Shown here: positions 52,836-61,554 of the stretch, piece after piece
How positions within the stretch are numbered: position 1 is the first letter of the stretch
How the letters are laid out: every line of letters begins with the position of its first letter
Origin: Oopsacas minuta
Taxonomy: Eukaryota; Porifera; Hexactinellida; Lyssacinosida; Leucopsacidae
Assembly: GCA_024704765.1 (NCBI GenBank)
Contig: JAKMXF010000365.1
Coordinates: 496,001-560,000, forward strand
DNA length: 64,000 nucleotides
Reading direction: 5' to 3'
Notes under the pieces: model-generated
Databases searched by the model: none
What the model was told of the DNA's origin: nothing
What the model saw: only the letters and a program-made list of their open reading frames with translations
Program-made: the position numbers and the translations under genes

Positions 52836-54489
52836 CTAATCGATTATTTCAATAATACTTATATCGTTGGTCTTTTGAGGTACCTTAACTATATCTATTG
52901 AAAGCAAGGAACATATAGTATGTTGTGAGGAGGAGGGGGACCCTGGAGGGGTGCATGGAGGTGCAGATGAGTTAGAACAATCAAGTATAATCTGGATAGG
53001 GGAAGAGAGAGTAGGCTTAGACGTGGGACTCCAGTGTCCATCCTCAAATAGAAAAATCTCAGAAAGATATTCTTTCCTCCCCGAAATAATCTCACGAAAA
53101 TAATCATCAATAAGTAGAGTATCATATGGAGCTGGAGTAGAGCAAATTGGACATACCCATTTCTCAGTCTCTACACCCATACGAACGAGAGCTCTACCAT
53201 CAAAACATTGTAGATGAGTACAGCTAGAAGAACGACAAGGTAATTGTATAGGAATACCCGTGAGAGGACATTTTAAGCTAAAATTGATCGAAGTTGTAGT
53301 TACAGAGAGTTCAGAATCTGACTTAAAAGCCTGTCTAATTTTCTTCTCTGTAAGAGCGAGGGGATAAACAGGCAATTTATCGATAAGTGATGGTATATCA
53401 AACTGTATCATTTCTATTGCAACATTCCATTGAGACACAACTGTATCTATGTTTGGCAGGAAATACATTTCTACGTTCTGTATATAATGTGTATCTTTGT
53501 TCAGCTGATTAGTTATGTCAATGGGTCTGCAGGTGTGTCTGTATTCAAACTTCTCAGGAGTCTGTACCAGGACTATAGATATACCATTTACTTTAAATGA
53601 GCAAATTCCTCGAGGGACTTGATCAGTGATCGGGTTGTTACTTCGCATGCAAACACGAAACACTACACGAGTAGTTAAACTAGATTCTTCCATTAACTTA
53701 CTAACTTCTGAAGGTGATAGTGTAAACCGAAAAGTAATAAGTCTCTTCTCTCTTGAGTTAGGCATTGGTTGGCAGGTTAACACATCATAGAATGGTGTAG
53801 ATATGTTCTTGCCAAGAAGAGTAGGGAAATAAATTTGTTCATAAGGTTCTGTGCGCCTAAAAATTAACAGGAATTACATACAGTCCACCCCCGTTATATT
53901 GAACACGGATATACCGAAATACCCGCTTTAATCGAAGCATGAAATTGTACAAAGATGGCCTCATATCATCAAAGTAACATAACTTCATCGATTATATCAA
54001 AGTAATTATTGCGGTTCCTTGAGCTTCGATAATAATGAGACTTGATTGTATTAGCGAATAATTTAGAAATAAACTGCTTATAATATATACTTACGAGGTA
54101 ACATCTGGACTTAACTCCGCCATAGAGTAACCATGTTGTCTAAACTGAAATCCAGGAGTAGGACCGGGACGAACATTAACCTGTGAATAGGACTTAGGAG
54201 AGGTGGAAGGAGCTAGCCGTCTATCTTGCATAGAGCTAGTAGGTACTCGTACTCTGTCTGCGTAATTACTACTATAAATTAAATTGATCTTCTCAATAGC
54301 CAGCTTGTCACTCTGAATAACTAAGTTCTTTACTGAAGTTAATACACGACTCTTATTTCCAGAAGAATTACACTTCGCTGTACGGAGCACAGCTCGAAGC
54401 TCCGCCATTTTGAATTGATTAACTTTCTGCATCATTCTGCATAAGAATGCTTCTGCGATAGGGCAGTTTCTCTGAGAGGGGTGTGTCAT
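52836..54489 (-). CDS. PIAS: PIAS-type SUMO E3 ligase
   Basis: Two exons, 54489-54095 and 53856-52836, give 471 residues. A SAP domain (MAELRAVLRTAKCNSSGNKS) gives chromatin/DNA binding; exon 2 opens with the PINIT domain (around PFYDVLTCQPM, GICSFKVNGI); an SP-RING (CPLTGIPIQLPC, CTHLQCFDGRAL, WVCPICSTPA) recruits UBC9; the C-terminal DISIIEIID resembles a SUMO-interacting motif, here the very end of the protein. Vertebrate PIAS proteins (about 510-650) have a longer tail. The order SAP-PINIT-SP-RING-SIM is diagnostic of this family. Confidence 0.92.
53879..54050. repeat. 172-bp TACAGT element in the PIAS intron
   Basis: TACAGTCCACCCCCGTTATA start, TAATAATGAGACTTGATTGTA end, with TTCGAT/ATCGAAG arms within. 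It fills most of the intron. Confidence 0.6.
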
Positions 54490-54657
54490 TTCTAATAACG
54501 GTCATAGAAATATGTCATAAATAAAGATTAATGTAATTCTGACAATAATCATCTGCCCAATATACTTTCAATTGAAATATGCCAGACTACGAAATTAAAG
54601 CTATTCACTGTATTTAACCATGGATTACTTCCAGTCTATTAAATTTGACTTCAATTG

Positions 54658-54847
54658 TACAGTAGAACTCGGATAAGACGTACTCGGCTTAAGACGTACA
54701 CTCGGTTAAGACGTACTATTTCTTATATCCCAAAATATCAGTCATCATTATTTGTAATGCAAACATATTCGGATAAGACGTACACTCGGTTAAGACGTAC
54801 TAATTTCTGTTTCCCGAGGGGGTACGTCTTATCCGAGTTCTACTGTA
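54658..54847. repeat. Intact inverted-repeat element, 190 bp
   Basis: The first 26 bp and the last 26 bp are perfect inverted copies, beginning TACAGTAGAACTCGGATAAG. Inside, CTCGGTTAAGACGTAC occurs repeatedly as direct repeats. No coding capacity. The best-preserved copy of the family in this window. Confidence 0.85.
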
Positions 54848-55032
54848 TTTTTATCGATAAAACAAAATCGGTGAAGCTTGACTTGAATAAATGTATTATT
54901 GATAGTTAATATTTTACTGAAGCCATATTATCCAACTATTATCAGTTTGAAATGACATCGTCAGTTTGGTTAAAAGGGCAATATGTTGTTTAAAGTGCAT
55001 CATTTTTATGCTCTGATAAACTCTCACTCAAA

Positions 55033-55366
55033 ATGCAGATAGATTCATTACAGAATTTCATAGATAAATTGACCGCTACACCCGAACCAAAATTGTATAA
55101 ATCTCTGAAATATTTAGCAGTTGAATTAAATACGAAAATTCAGAATTTTCCTAGTTACCACTTCGAGGCTCTAATCTTTATAACTCGAGGTGCTTACCAA
55201 ACAAACTGGATTCAAACATGTCAACGAATTATTCAATAAATTAAAATTCAAGCGTGCAATTACAGATACAAACATTGCCTACCTTGAAGTGATATTCATT
55301 GCAATGGCTGATAGTGATCCTGATCTTAGAATATATCTGGATATTGTTAGAAATGCTTACCAGTAA
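55033..55366 (+). CDS. Small unknown protein, spliced or frameshifted
   Basis: Starts ATG at 55033 and reads in frame for 52 codons. A second good reading frame, shifted by one base, runs from 55190 to a stop at 55366. They can be joined by a 76-bp GT-AG intron (55190-55265), giving 85 residues, or by omitting one base near 55189, giving about 110 residues, since the intervening bases also read as an amphipathic protein. The product is helical and has no recognised domain (DKLTATPEPKLYKSLKYLA, then ADSDPDLRIYLDIV). Either gene model is provisional. Confidence 0.45.
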
Positions 55367-55436
55367 CTTTCACTGATATTATACATAAATATTCCTCCCA
55401 ATGTTAACTACAAATATTATAAATTCATAATTAAAA

Positions 55437-56012
55437 CTAATAAAAATCTTCTTCCCCACCACTATTATCAGATGCTATATTATCCTCTCCGTTATCAAAG
55501 TGTGTATCTGCATAATCTCCTGCTTCATCTACTCCAGATGAGTTTGAGTATATTTCATCTTCACTTCCTGAATCGCTCTTATCTTTATTTCCCTTCTCAT
55601 CTTCAGAACTGCCTTCATTTTCTCCAGTTTTTGTTGCTTTCTTAACTTTTTTAACATTCTTCTTTCTTATATTTTTCCTTTTCCCCTTTGAGTTTACCAT
55701 CATCAGTTCTAAAGGCATTCCTGTAAGATAGAAATCTTCCACTGTCTTGCGTTTCACTACCCTGTTACCAGTTCTAACTTCTAAATTACTAAGTCCAATC
55801 CGTGTATTAATACGTGTATATGTGTATTGAGATGAATAACGCATACTCTTACGGAGTTCTCTCTTAGCTCTCAGACATAATCGGTCTTCATCATGTATGT
55901 ACTGATCTATTTGGTTTATCGCATTTGCAAATTTCGAAAAAAGTTGTTCGGGTTCATTTTCTACTTTGATATTTTCGTTAGAATAAACGTTAAAGTTACG
56001 GCGATGAAACAT
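55437..56012 (-). CDS. POLR3G: RNA polymerase III subunit RPC7-like
   Basis: Single exon, 191 residues. RPC7 (POLR3G/POLR3GL) is part of the Pol III RPC3-RPC6-RPC7 subcomplex involved in initiation. Matches: a CLRAKRELRKSMR segment resembling the conserved helix near the middle of the family, a lysine-rich stretch (KKNVKKVKKATK), and an acidic C-terminus with FDNGEDNIASDNSGGEEDFY, close to the vertebrate FDNGEDFGGD-type tail. The N-terminal Gly-rich segment of the human protein is missing. The start ATG is 56012. The divergent partner is DNAAF11. Confidence 0.75.
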   Translation of the reverse strand: MFHRRNFNVYSNENIKVENEPEQLFSKFANAINQIDQYIHDEDRLCLRAKRELRKSMRYSSQYTYTRINTRIGLSNLEVRTGNRVVKRKTVEDFYLTGMPLELMMVNSKGKRKNIRKKNVKKVKKATKTGENEGSSEDEKGNKDKSDSGSEDEIYSNSSGVDEAGDYADTHFDNGEDNIASDNSGGEEDFY

Positions 56013-56027
56013 AGCTAAATACAAATA

Positions 56028-56138
56028 TAGCCAACCCAGTTATATCGAAGCTCAATGGACCGCGATTTGTATGTTACTTTGAGGTTTGGGACCATTTTTG
56101 TACAATTTCAGAGCTCGATATAACGAGAGTTGATTGTA
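56028..56138. repeat. TACAGT-family element between RPC7-like and DNAAF11
   Basis: CCCAGTTATATCGAAGCTC near the left and GAGCTCGATATAACGAGAG near the right are inverted; the right end reads TTGATTGTA. It occupies most of the 181-bp spacer between two divergent start codons. Confidence 0.55.
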
Positions 56139-56193
56139 TGAGTTTGATATTACTTGTACATTTTATCAAATACAATATTTTCATAGCATCATT

Positions 56194-57504
56194 ATGGTAT
56201 TTATAACTGAGGATTTGATTAGAAAACGTGCTGAACATAACAACTGCGAGCTAGCTACACTAGAAGAGGTATCTCTCCACCAGTTGGACATTGAACGAAT
56301 AGAACATCTAGACAAATGGTGTCGTGATCTGAAAATACTATATCTACAATCTAACCTCATCCCAAGGATTGAGAACGTGTCTCGTCTAAAACAACTTGAA
56401 TACCTCAACTTAGCTCTCAATAACATAGATATTATTGAGAATCTAGAGGGATGTGAGTTTCTAAGCAAACTAGATCTTACACTCAATTTTGTAGGGAAGC
56501 TAAGCAGTATAGAATCTCTGTCATGTAACATACATCTAAAGGAAGTGTATTTGGTAGGTAATCCGTGTGCTAAGTATGATAACTATAGAGCATTTGTAGC
56601 TGCTGTGATACCTCAACTGGTTACACTAGATGGGATTAAGATAGAACGATCAGAGAGATTGACAGCTTGTCAGAATATTGACAGGATAAGAAAGAGTATA
56701 GCCGAGCAGGAGAGAGCTTATGCCAAAGAAAGAGAGTTGGAGAGGGAAGAGGAAGAAGAGAAATGGAGTAAGGCAGAAAACAGGAACAATGAGACTAGTG
56801 AGTCCCAAGAACCAGACAATGGAGAATTTGATCCCATGAATGACCCTATGAAATACACCCCAGAGTCCCGTGTAGCAGTACACAAGTACCTAGAAGAGCA
56901 AAGGAAACCTCAGATAGATGCGTCAAAAAGCCCACAAGAGAATTCCGAAGATGCTCCTAGACGACTTGAGATAGAAGGAAGAAGATTGAATATAAACGAC
57001 GGAAAATATAAGTTTTCTCTCAAAGACGATCCTACAGGAAAGTACAGAGTATTAGAATTAGAAGCTCCTAAATATATGGATACATCTCTTATTACTTGTG
57101 ATGTACAGCCTTACTACATACATATTACCCTAAAGGGTAAGATTCTACAATTAGTATTTCATGAATCAGATGCAGTACATCCTGATAAGAGTAAAGCTGA
57201 GCGGTGTCAGACTAGTGGTAATCTAGTGGTTACTATGAAGAGAGTTAATCCTACCTTTACTGATGAATATTTCAAAGAAATGGAACTACAGAATGAGAAA
57301 AGAGCTGGAAAGGAGTCTAGAGAAGTTGGAAGAGAATACTTAGAAGTAGATCCTAAAGCTCGTCACATGCCGGACCTTAAATGCATGACAACCGATAGCA
57401 GAAGAAGGAATGAGAGACTGTTCCTTGATGATGCACCTCTTGTTAGAAAGGGAGTAGCTAGAGAGGATTTCGTTGATGACCCAGATGTACCACCCCTTAT
57501 CTAA
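56194..57504 (+). CDS. DNAAF11: Dynein axonemal assembly factor DNAAF11 (LRRC6)
   Basis: Single exon, 436 residues from ATG 56194 (the frame is open upstream but MVFITEDLIRKRAEHN is the family start). A cytoplasmic factor that helps pre-assemble dynein arms for motile cilia. N-terminal leucine-rich repeats (SLHQLDIERIEHLDKWC, YLNLALNNIDIIENLEGC, LVGNPCAKYDNYR), a charged coiled region, a CS-like domain (SLITCDVQPYYIHITLKGK), and a C-terminus ending DPDVPPLI. All match LRRC6 closely and order is unbroken. Confidence 0.95.
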   Translation: MVFITEDLIRKRAEHNNCELATLEEVSLHQLDIERIEHLDKWCRDLKILYLQSNLIPRIENVSRLKQLEYLNLALNNIDIIENLEGCEFLSKLDLTLNFVGKLSSIESLSCNIHLKEVYLVGNPCAKYDNYRAFVAAVIPQLVTLDGIKIERSERLTACQNIDRIRKSIAEQERAYAKERELEREEEEEKWSKAENRNNETSESQEPDNGEFDPMNDPMKYTPESRVAVHKYLEEQRKPQIDASKSPQENSEDAPRRLEIEGRRLNINDGKYKFSLKDDPTGKYRVLELEAPKYMDTSLITCDVQPYYIHITLKGKILQLVFHESDAVHPDKSKAERCQTSGNLVVTMKRVNPTFTDEYFKEMELQNEKRAGKESREVGREYLEVDPKARHMPDLKCMTTDSRRRNERLFLDDAPLVRKGVAREDFVDDPDVPPLI

Positions 57505-57666
57505 CAACGATATTATATTTGGCAACCTTTTCTCTATATTAACCATAATTTCCTATACTATCTTATCCAATTACATAAATAAATAAAAATGCGTTAAATT
57601 GCAAGAGATAAAAGGAATCAGTATATATAACCGTAAGACAAGTTGAAATAAATAGTGTTTGAAAAT

Positions 57667-59367
57667 CTAAAGAATTGGGTCAGCATCGTTCCAACTTATA
57701 ACAGCTCTGTTCCATTTGGTTCTTATACATAACTCAAGGGGAGGTATAAGCGAGGAATTATGCTGGGGAGATATAGCTGTTTTTGTATCTACAGTGAGTC
57801 TTATCTGTTCTTCTTGTCTGGATAAACCATCATAATAAAGCAGATCAAATTTCTTCTCTAGTCTCCAGTCTTTGAGTAGGTTTCTATTCGTGTTGAATAG
57901 TACAGTGAAGTGACTCTCAGAGCATACCACCCAGATAGGGAATTCTGGTTCTTTGAGGTTACTGCCTACAGTACATGATCCGTAATGCTCAAACAATGAC
58001 AGCATTCCGATCTCACTAACAGATGGAATACCCTTCAATAACATAGTCATATCTCCACCAGTGTTTAACTGCATATCTCCATTGAATACGTTAGAAACTG
58101 CTCTGCCAGTTAGAAGCAGATTAACCAGCTCTTGAGTACAGTATCCGTGAGCACCTAGCATAAGACTACCAGAATCCATATCCTTGTTAATAGCTGATAC
58201 ACCACGTGACAACAGAGCTGAGTATAGGAATAGAATACATCCAGGATTTTGATTCATAAACTTATCCAAATTATATTCTAAGAAAGAGTTGAGTTCTTCT
58301 AGTCCTCTAAGCTGATGTATTTGTAAGCATTCAGTCAGCTGATCAGACTTATAGCCTGAATTAGATCCAAAATATGGTGAGGCGGCAGGTAGGACAACTG
58401 AGACACATTTATGTCCTCCTGCACGCCATAACACCTCAGCCATAGCATGCCTTAGAGCAGATTTCCTGACAGTACCCTTGGGAGTGAGAGCTTTCTCTGC
58501 AGTCTCATCGCTATGGAATAACAAGTACTTTACGATATGAGCTTGTATAACAGCAAGCAAACCACAAGGACCTCCTTTCAGCTGTATCAGGCCAAACTCA
58601 ATACCAGGTAAGTCACAGAAGAAAAAACCTTGTCTTTTCCATTCGTGATTGAAGGAGCGACCAGTTGATGAGCCGAATACAATATTACGTAATGATACAG
58701 CCTCTTTATAAGAGATCGGGTGAGATGGAACTGATGGTCTATGGGAGAGGTGTGTGTTGATAGTAGTAGGGATAGAGTTAAGATCCAAATCGTCTAAGTC
58801 TTCTAGACAGATAGACTGTGTGCGAAGAGTTGGTATGAATAGTTCTAGCGTTTCTCTCTCTACACTACGAGCTGTATCTAGTGATGAAATCTCTGTATCA
58901 GCTGTTCTTAGGAATTGAGTTTGTTTCTGTGGAATAGCAAATGAACCATTGACTAGAGTAGATTTTGCAGTGGCAGAATCATGTCTAGAGGTAGCAATAT
59001 TCCTCTTAATATCTGTATTGTTATGAGGGAGAGAAGAGGATGAATGAGTGAGGGGAAATGGTTTAGTTGAGATAGATGGATTAGTTATAGCGTGTCTAAC
59101 ATTTCTAACTAATACTTCTAAAATGGTAGATAGAGGTTTATGAGTACTCTTGTTACGTCTCATAGCATCCTCCATACCTACAGCTTGAGCTAGCTCCTTC
59201 CTACTTGACAATACTTGACCTGTTGTTACAGTCTTACACTCCTGACTGAATGCTGTTAGAGTTTGTTTTAGACCACGTCTGACTAGGAATTCCTTTATGA
59301 GAGAACTGCAGAGGACTTCTATTGAGTATATATCAGCTGTTTGTCCGTTACTGTTATCTGACTGCAT
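57667..59367 (-). CDS. MINDY4: MINDY4-type K48-specific deubiquitinase
   Basis: Single exon, 566 residues (human MINDY4 757). MINDY enzymes trim long K48-linked ubiquitin chains. An N-terminal LisH-like motif (SSLIKEFLVRRGLKQTLTAF) precedes a low-complexity, serine-rich linker; the catalytic domain begins near residue 220 with FGSSTGRSFNHEWKRQG, and the catalytic cysteine lies in GGPCGLLAVIQA. Later blocks include GAHGYCTQELVNLLLTGRA, TGGDMTMLLKG, and the histidine in VCSESHFTVLF. The shorter length comes mainly from a compressed linker. MINDY4 fits better than MINDY3 because of the LisH-like start. Confidence 0.88.
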   Translation of the reverse strand: MQSDNSNGQTADIYSIEVLCSSLIKEFLVRRGLKQTLTAFSQECKTVTTGQVLSSRKELAQAVGMEDAMRRNKSTHKPLSTILEVLVRNVRHAITNPSISTKPFPLTHSSSSLPHNNTDIKRNIATSRHDSATAKSTLVNGSFAIPQKQTQFLRTADTEISSLDTARSVERETLELFIPTLRTQSICLEDLDDLDLNSIPTTINTHLSHRPSVPSHPISYKEAVSLRNIVFGSSTGRSFNHEWKRQGFFFCDLPGIEFGLIQLKGGPCGLLAVIQAHIVKYLLFHSDETAEKALTPKGTVRKSALRHAMAEVLWRAGGHKCVSVVLPAASPYFGSNSGYKSDQLTECLQIHQLRGLEELNSFLEYNLDKFMNQNPGCILFLYSALLSRGVSAINKDMDSGSLMLGAHGYCTQELVNLLLTGRAVSNVFNGDMQLNTGGDMTMLLKGIPSVSEIGMLSLFEHYGSCTVGSNLKEPEFPIWVVCSESHFTVLFNTNRNLLKDWRLEKKFDLLYYDGLSRQEEQIRLTVDTKTAISPQHNSSLIPPLELCIRTKWNRAVISWNDADPIL

Positions 59368-59462
59368 TCTAGAGGGACTAGAAATGTTTATTACTTACGA
59401 ATAAAACTCACTAAATTCTATAAGAAATATAGTTTAAGAATTAAGATTAAAAAATAATTTGG

Positions 59463-59753
59463 TCATAATAGCAAAGGTAATTCTTTCTTGAGATTTTCAG
59501 CTAATAAATAATGTTCCTTTTTGGAATTATCTTCATTCAAACATTCAATAAACCCAATTAATCCTGCTTCTCCCTTCCCAGCTAATGTTCTGATTAATTG
59601 ATCAGCTGCATCGTCCCTACTTTTCACTTTAGAAATAGAGATATGTTCCTTTTCATTCAACAAACCTTTCTGAAACATAACAACAGCTAAAGTTTGTGGT
59701 TGAATATCTCGTTGTAGCTCGTAGTAATGAGATTTTATGATTTGATCTGTCAT
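59463..59753 (-). CDS. CARD-only protein
   Basis: Single exon, 96 residues. The whole protein is one CARD, a six-helix death-fold: HYYELQRDIQPQTLAVVMFQ, LLNEKEH, SRDDAADQLIRTL, GEAGLIGFIECL. No other domain is present. CARD-only proteins elsewhere block or seed CARD assemblies in apoptosis or inflammatory signalling; the partner here is unknown. The start ATG is 82 bp from the MED18 ATG on the other strand. Confidence 0.75.
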   Translation of the reverse strand: MTDQIIKSHYYELQRDIQPQTLAVVMFQKGLLNEKEHISISKVKSRDDAADQLIRTLAGKGEAGLIGFIECLNEDNSKKEHYLLAENLKKELPLLL

Positions 59754-59835
59754 AACGCCTGTATCTAATCAAAATATAAAGTTCTACTAGAATTCAATTA
59801 TTCTTTTTGCAGTAAAGTTTCACCCTACAAATTAG
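59754..59835. promoter_or_regulatory. Likely shared CARD/MED18 promoter
   Basis: 82 bp between the start codons of two divergent genes, too short to hold independent promoters. No defined motif identified. Confidence 0.5.
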
Positions 59836-60435
59836 ATGCCTACTGGAAGTGTACAGCACTTTTTACACGGGAGTATTAGTAGCAATGATACTTTACAAGC
59901 TCTCTTGCATTTGTTACGGGGTTTATGTGAAGATGCTGCCCGAGGTTCCATTCCTTTCCTAGACCAGGAAATATCTTATACTATACAATTAGCCACAGGC
60001 AACTCTTCTATGAGTCTACGGGCACGTCGCTCCCTCATGTACGAGGGTTATCCCTGGCTACTGACTTACTACGGACACACAGACTCAGCTGATTCCAGCA
60101 GGCTAGTGGCTGTACGTACTTGTGTACAGGCTGGTACCAGTGATGAACTACCAAAGTTCCTAAGCTGTATAGGATTCAAGAAGGACTTTGAACTCGTGTC
60201 TAAAGGTCACGTTTTTAAGAAAGGAGACATGAGAGTTATTATTAGCAAATTCTACAATCCAGTGAAAGACCCAACTCACCCAGATGGCTACCAACCATTA
60301 GCTAACGAGTATCTGGTAGAAATGTCAGCTGTTAGTCCAAAGTTCTGTGAGGTTCTAGCTAGAGAGATGCACACATTCGCAGAGCAGCTGAAACCACTTG
60401 TTTATTTCGAGAAATTTATCCCAGAATCTTTATAA
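59836..60435 (+). CDS. MED18: Mediator complex subunit 18
   Basis: Single exon, 199 residues (human 208). MED18 is in the Mediator head with MED20, linking activators to RNA polymerase II. Matching blocks: FLHGSI near the start, SLRARRSL, DELPKFLSCIGFKKDFELVSKG, GHVFKKGDMRVIISKF and EYLVEMSAV. The fold is a multistrand beta barrel; order and length fit the whole family, so this appears complete. Confidence 0.88.
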   Translation: MPTGSVQHFLHGSISSNDTLQALLHLLRGLCEDAARGSIPFLDQEISYTIQLATGNSSMSLRARRSLMYEGYPWLLTYYGHTDSADSSRLVAVRTCVQAGTSDELPKFLSCIGFKKDFELVSKGHVFKKGDMRVIISKFYNPVKDPTHPDGYQPLANEYLVEMSAVSPKFCEVLAREMHTFAEQLKPLVYFEKFIPESL

Positions 60436-60580
60436 ATTGAATTATAAATATATTATATCATCCTATGAGATTAATTTGGAATTAATGACACGACGAATTG
60501 CTTTGAGGCATAATTATAATAATCCATAATCAATTGTATATTCAATACAATATAATTAGCATAAATTTAATGTCCTAATA

Positions 60581-61408
60581 ATGGCTAAACTCTTCGAGAA
60601 AAACACCGCACTAGTAACAAAGTTATATTCCAGTAGATGTGATTCTCTGTATAGTATTGGGAAACAAGGCAGAGGGAGGAAAGAGACCAGATTCATTGGA
60701 GGAATATCATTGGATGAATACCTCAATATTTTTATCGTTGATCATGGTAACACGAGAATACAAATATTCACATTTGAAGGATATTTCATAAGTAACTTTG
60801 GTGGAGATTTATTATCATCTCCTTACGCTATAGCCGTTAAAAGCAATGTTGCTATTATAAGTGATGTCAGATTGAAATGTGTGATAAAGTTCGATGGTAA
60901 CGACTGTACTAAAGTAATTAGGAGTGATATGAGGGAAGTTAAAATGCCAATGGGAGTAACTATAGATGGAAATTATAATATATATGTAGCTGATGCTAAA
61001 CGGAATAGTGTAGTGGTTCTGAATCAAGATTTAAGATTTATAATAGAACTGGGGAAACATGAACTCAAATGCCCTAGGGATGTGAAGATACATGGAAACA
61101 ATATAATAGTATGTGATAATGGTGTACATAAGAACGTACATATATTCAACAAGGATGGAGAGTTAGTGAGGAGTATATTTAAGTTAAAGCAAGGGAATAG
61201 TTCCCTTTTCATGTGTATTGATAAATTAGGTAATATCGCGGTTTCTGACAAGGTAAACAGAGAAATATCTATCAGTACTTTTAAAGGCAAATTGTTTCAA
61301 CAGTGGTTTACTTCAGGGAGACCTGCTGGTATAGAGATAACTAAAGACGGACTGATTGTAAGAGCTAATTACGATTTTGGACTAATTTACATTCATAAGG
61401 AAAATTGA
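60581..61408 (+). CDS. NHL-repeat beta-propeller protein
   Basis: Single exon, 275 residues. NHL repeats are visible: GGISLDEYLNIFIVDHGNTR, IQIFTFEGYFISNFG, PMGVTIDGNYNIYVADAKRN, then CPRDVKIHGNNIIVCDNG. It lacks RING, B-box and coiled coil, so it is not a full TRIM-NHL protein. Many such single-exon NHL genes seem to exist in this genome (compare 43705-44634). Function unknown. Confidence 0.75.
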   Translation: MAKLFEKNTALVTKLYSSRCDSLYSIGKQGRGRKETRFIGGISLDEYLNIFIVDHGNTRIQIFTFEGYFISNFGGDLLSSPYAIAVKSNVAIISDVRLKCVIKFDGNDCTKVIRSDMREVKMPMGVTIDGNYNIYVADAKRNSVVVLNQDLRFIIELGKHELKCPRDVKIHGNNIIVCDNGVHKNVHIFNKDGELVRSIFKLKQGNSSLFMCIDKLGNIAVSDKVNREISISTFKGKLFQQWFTSGRPAGIEITKDGLIVRANYDFGLIYIHKEN

Positions 61409-61554
61409 ATATTTTAATATGTGTTATCTGCGTTTTAGCTAGCACCTTCAATTTAAGGGGGGGACTTATGGAACCCTCCTCCCTGAACTCTGAGGTTGGA
61501 TCCAACCCTTTATTTACTTGACAATTATTCTATATCTTTATGAATATTTTAGCT

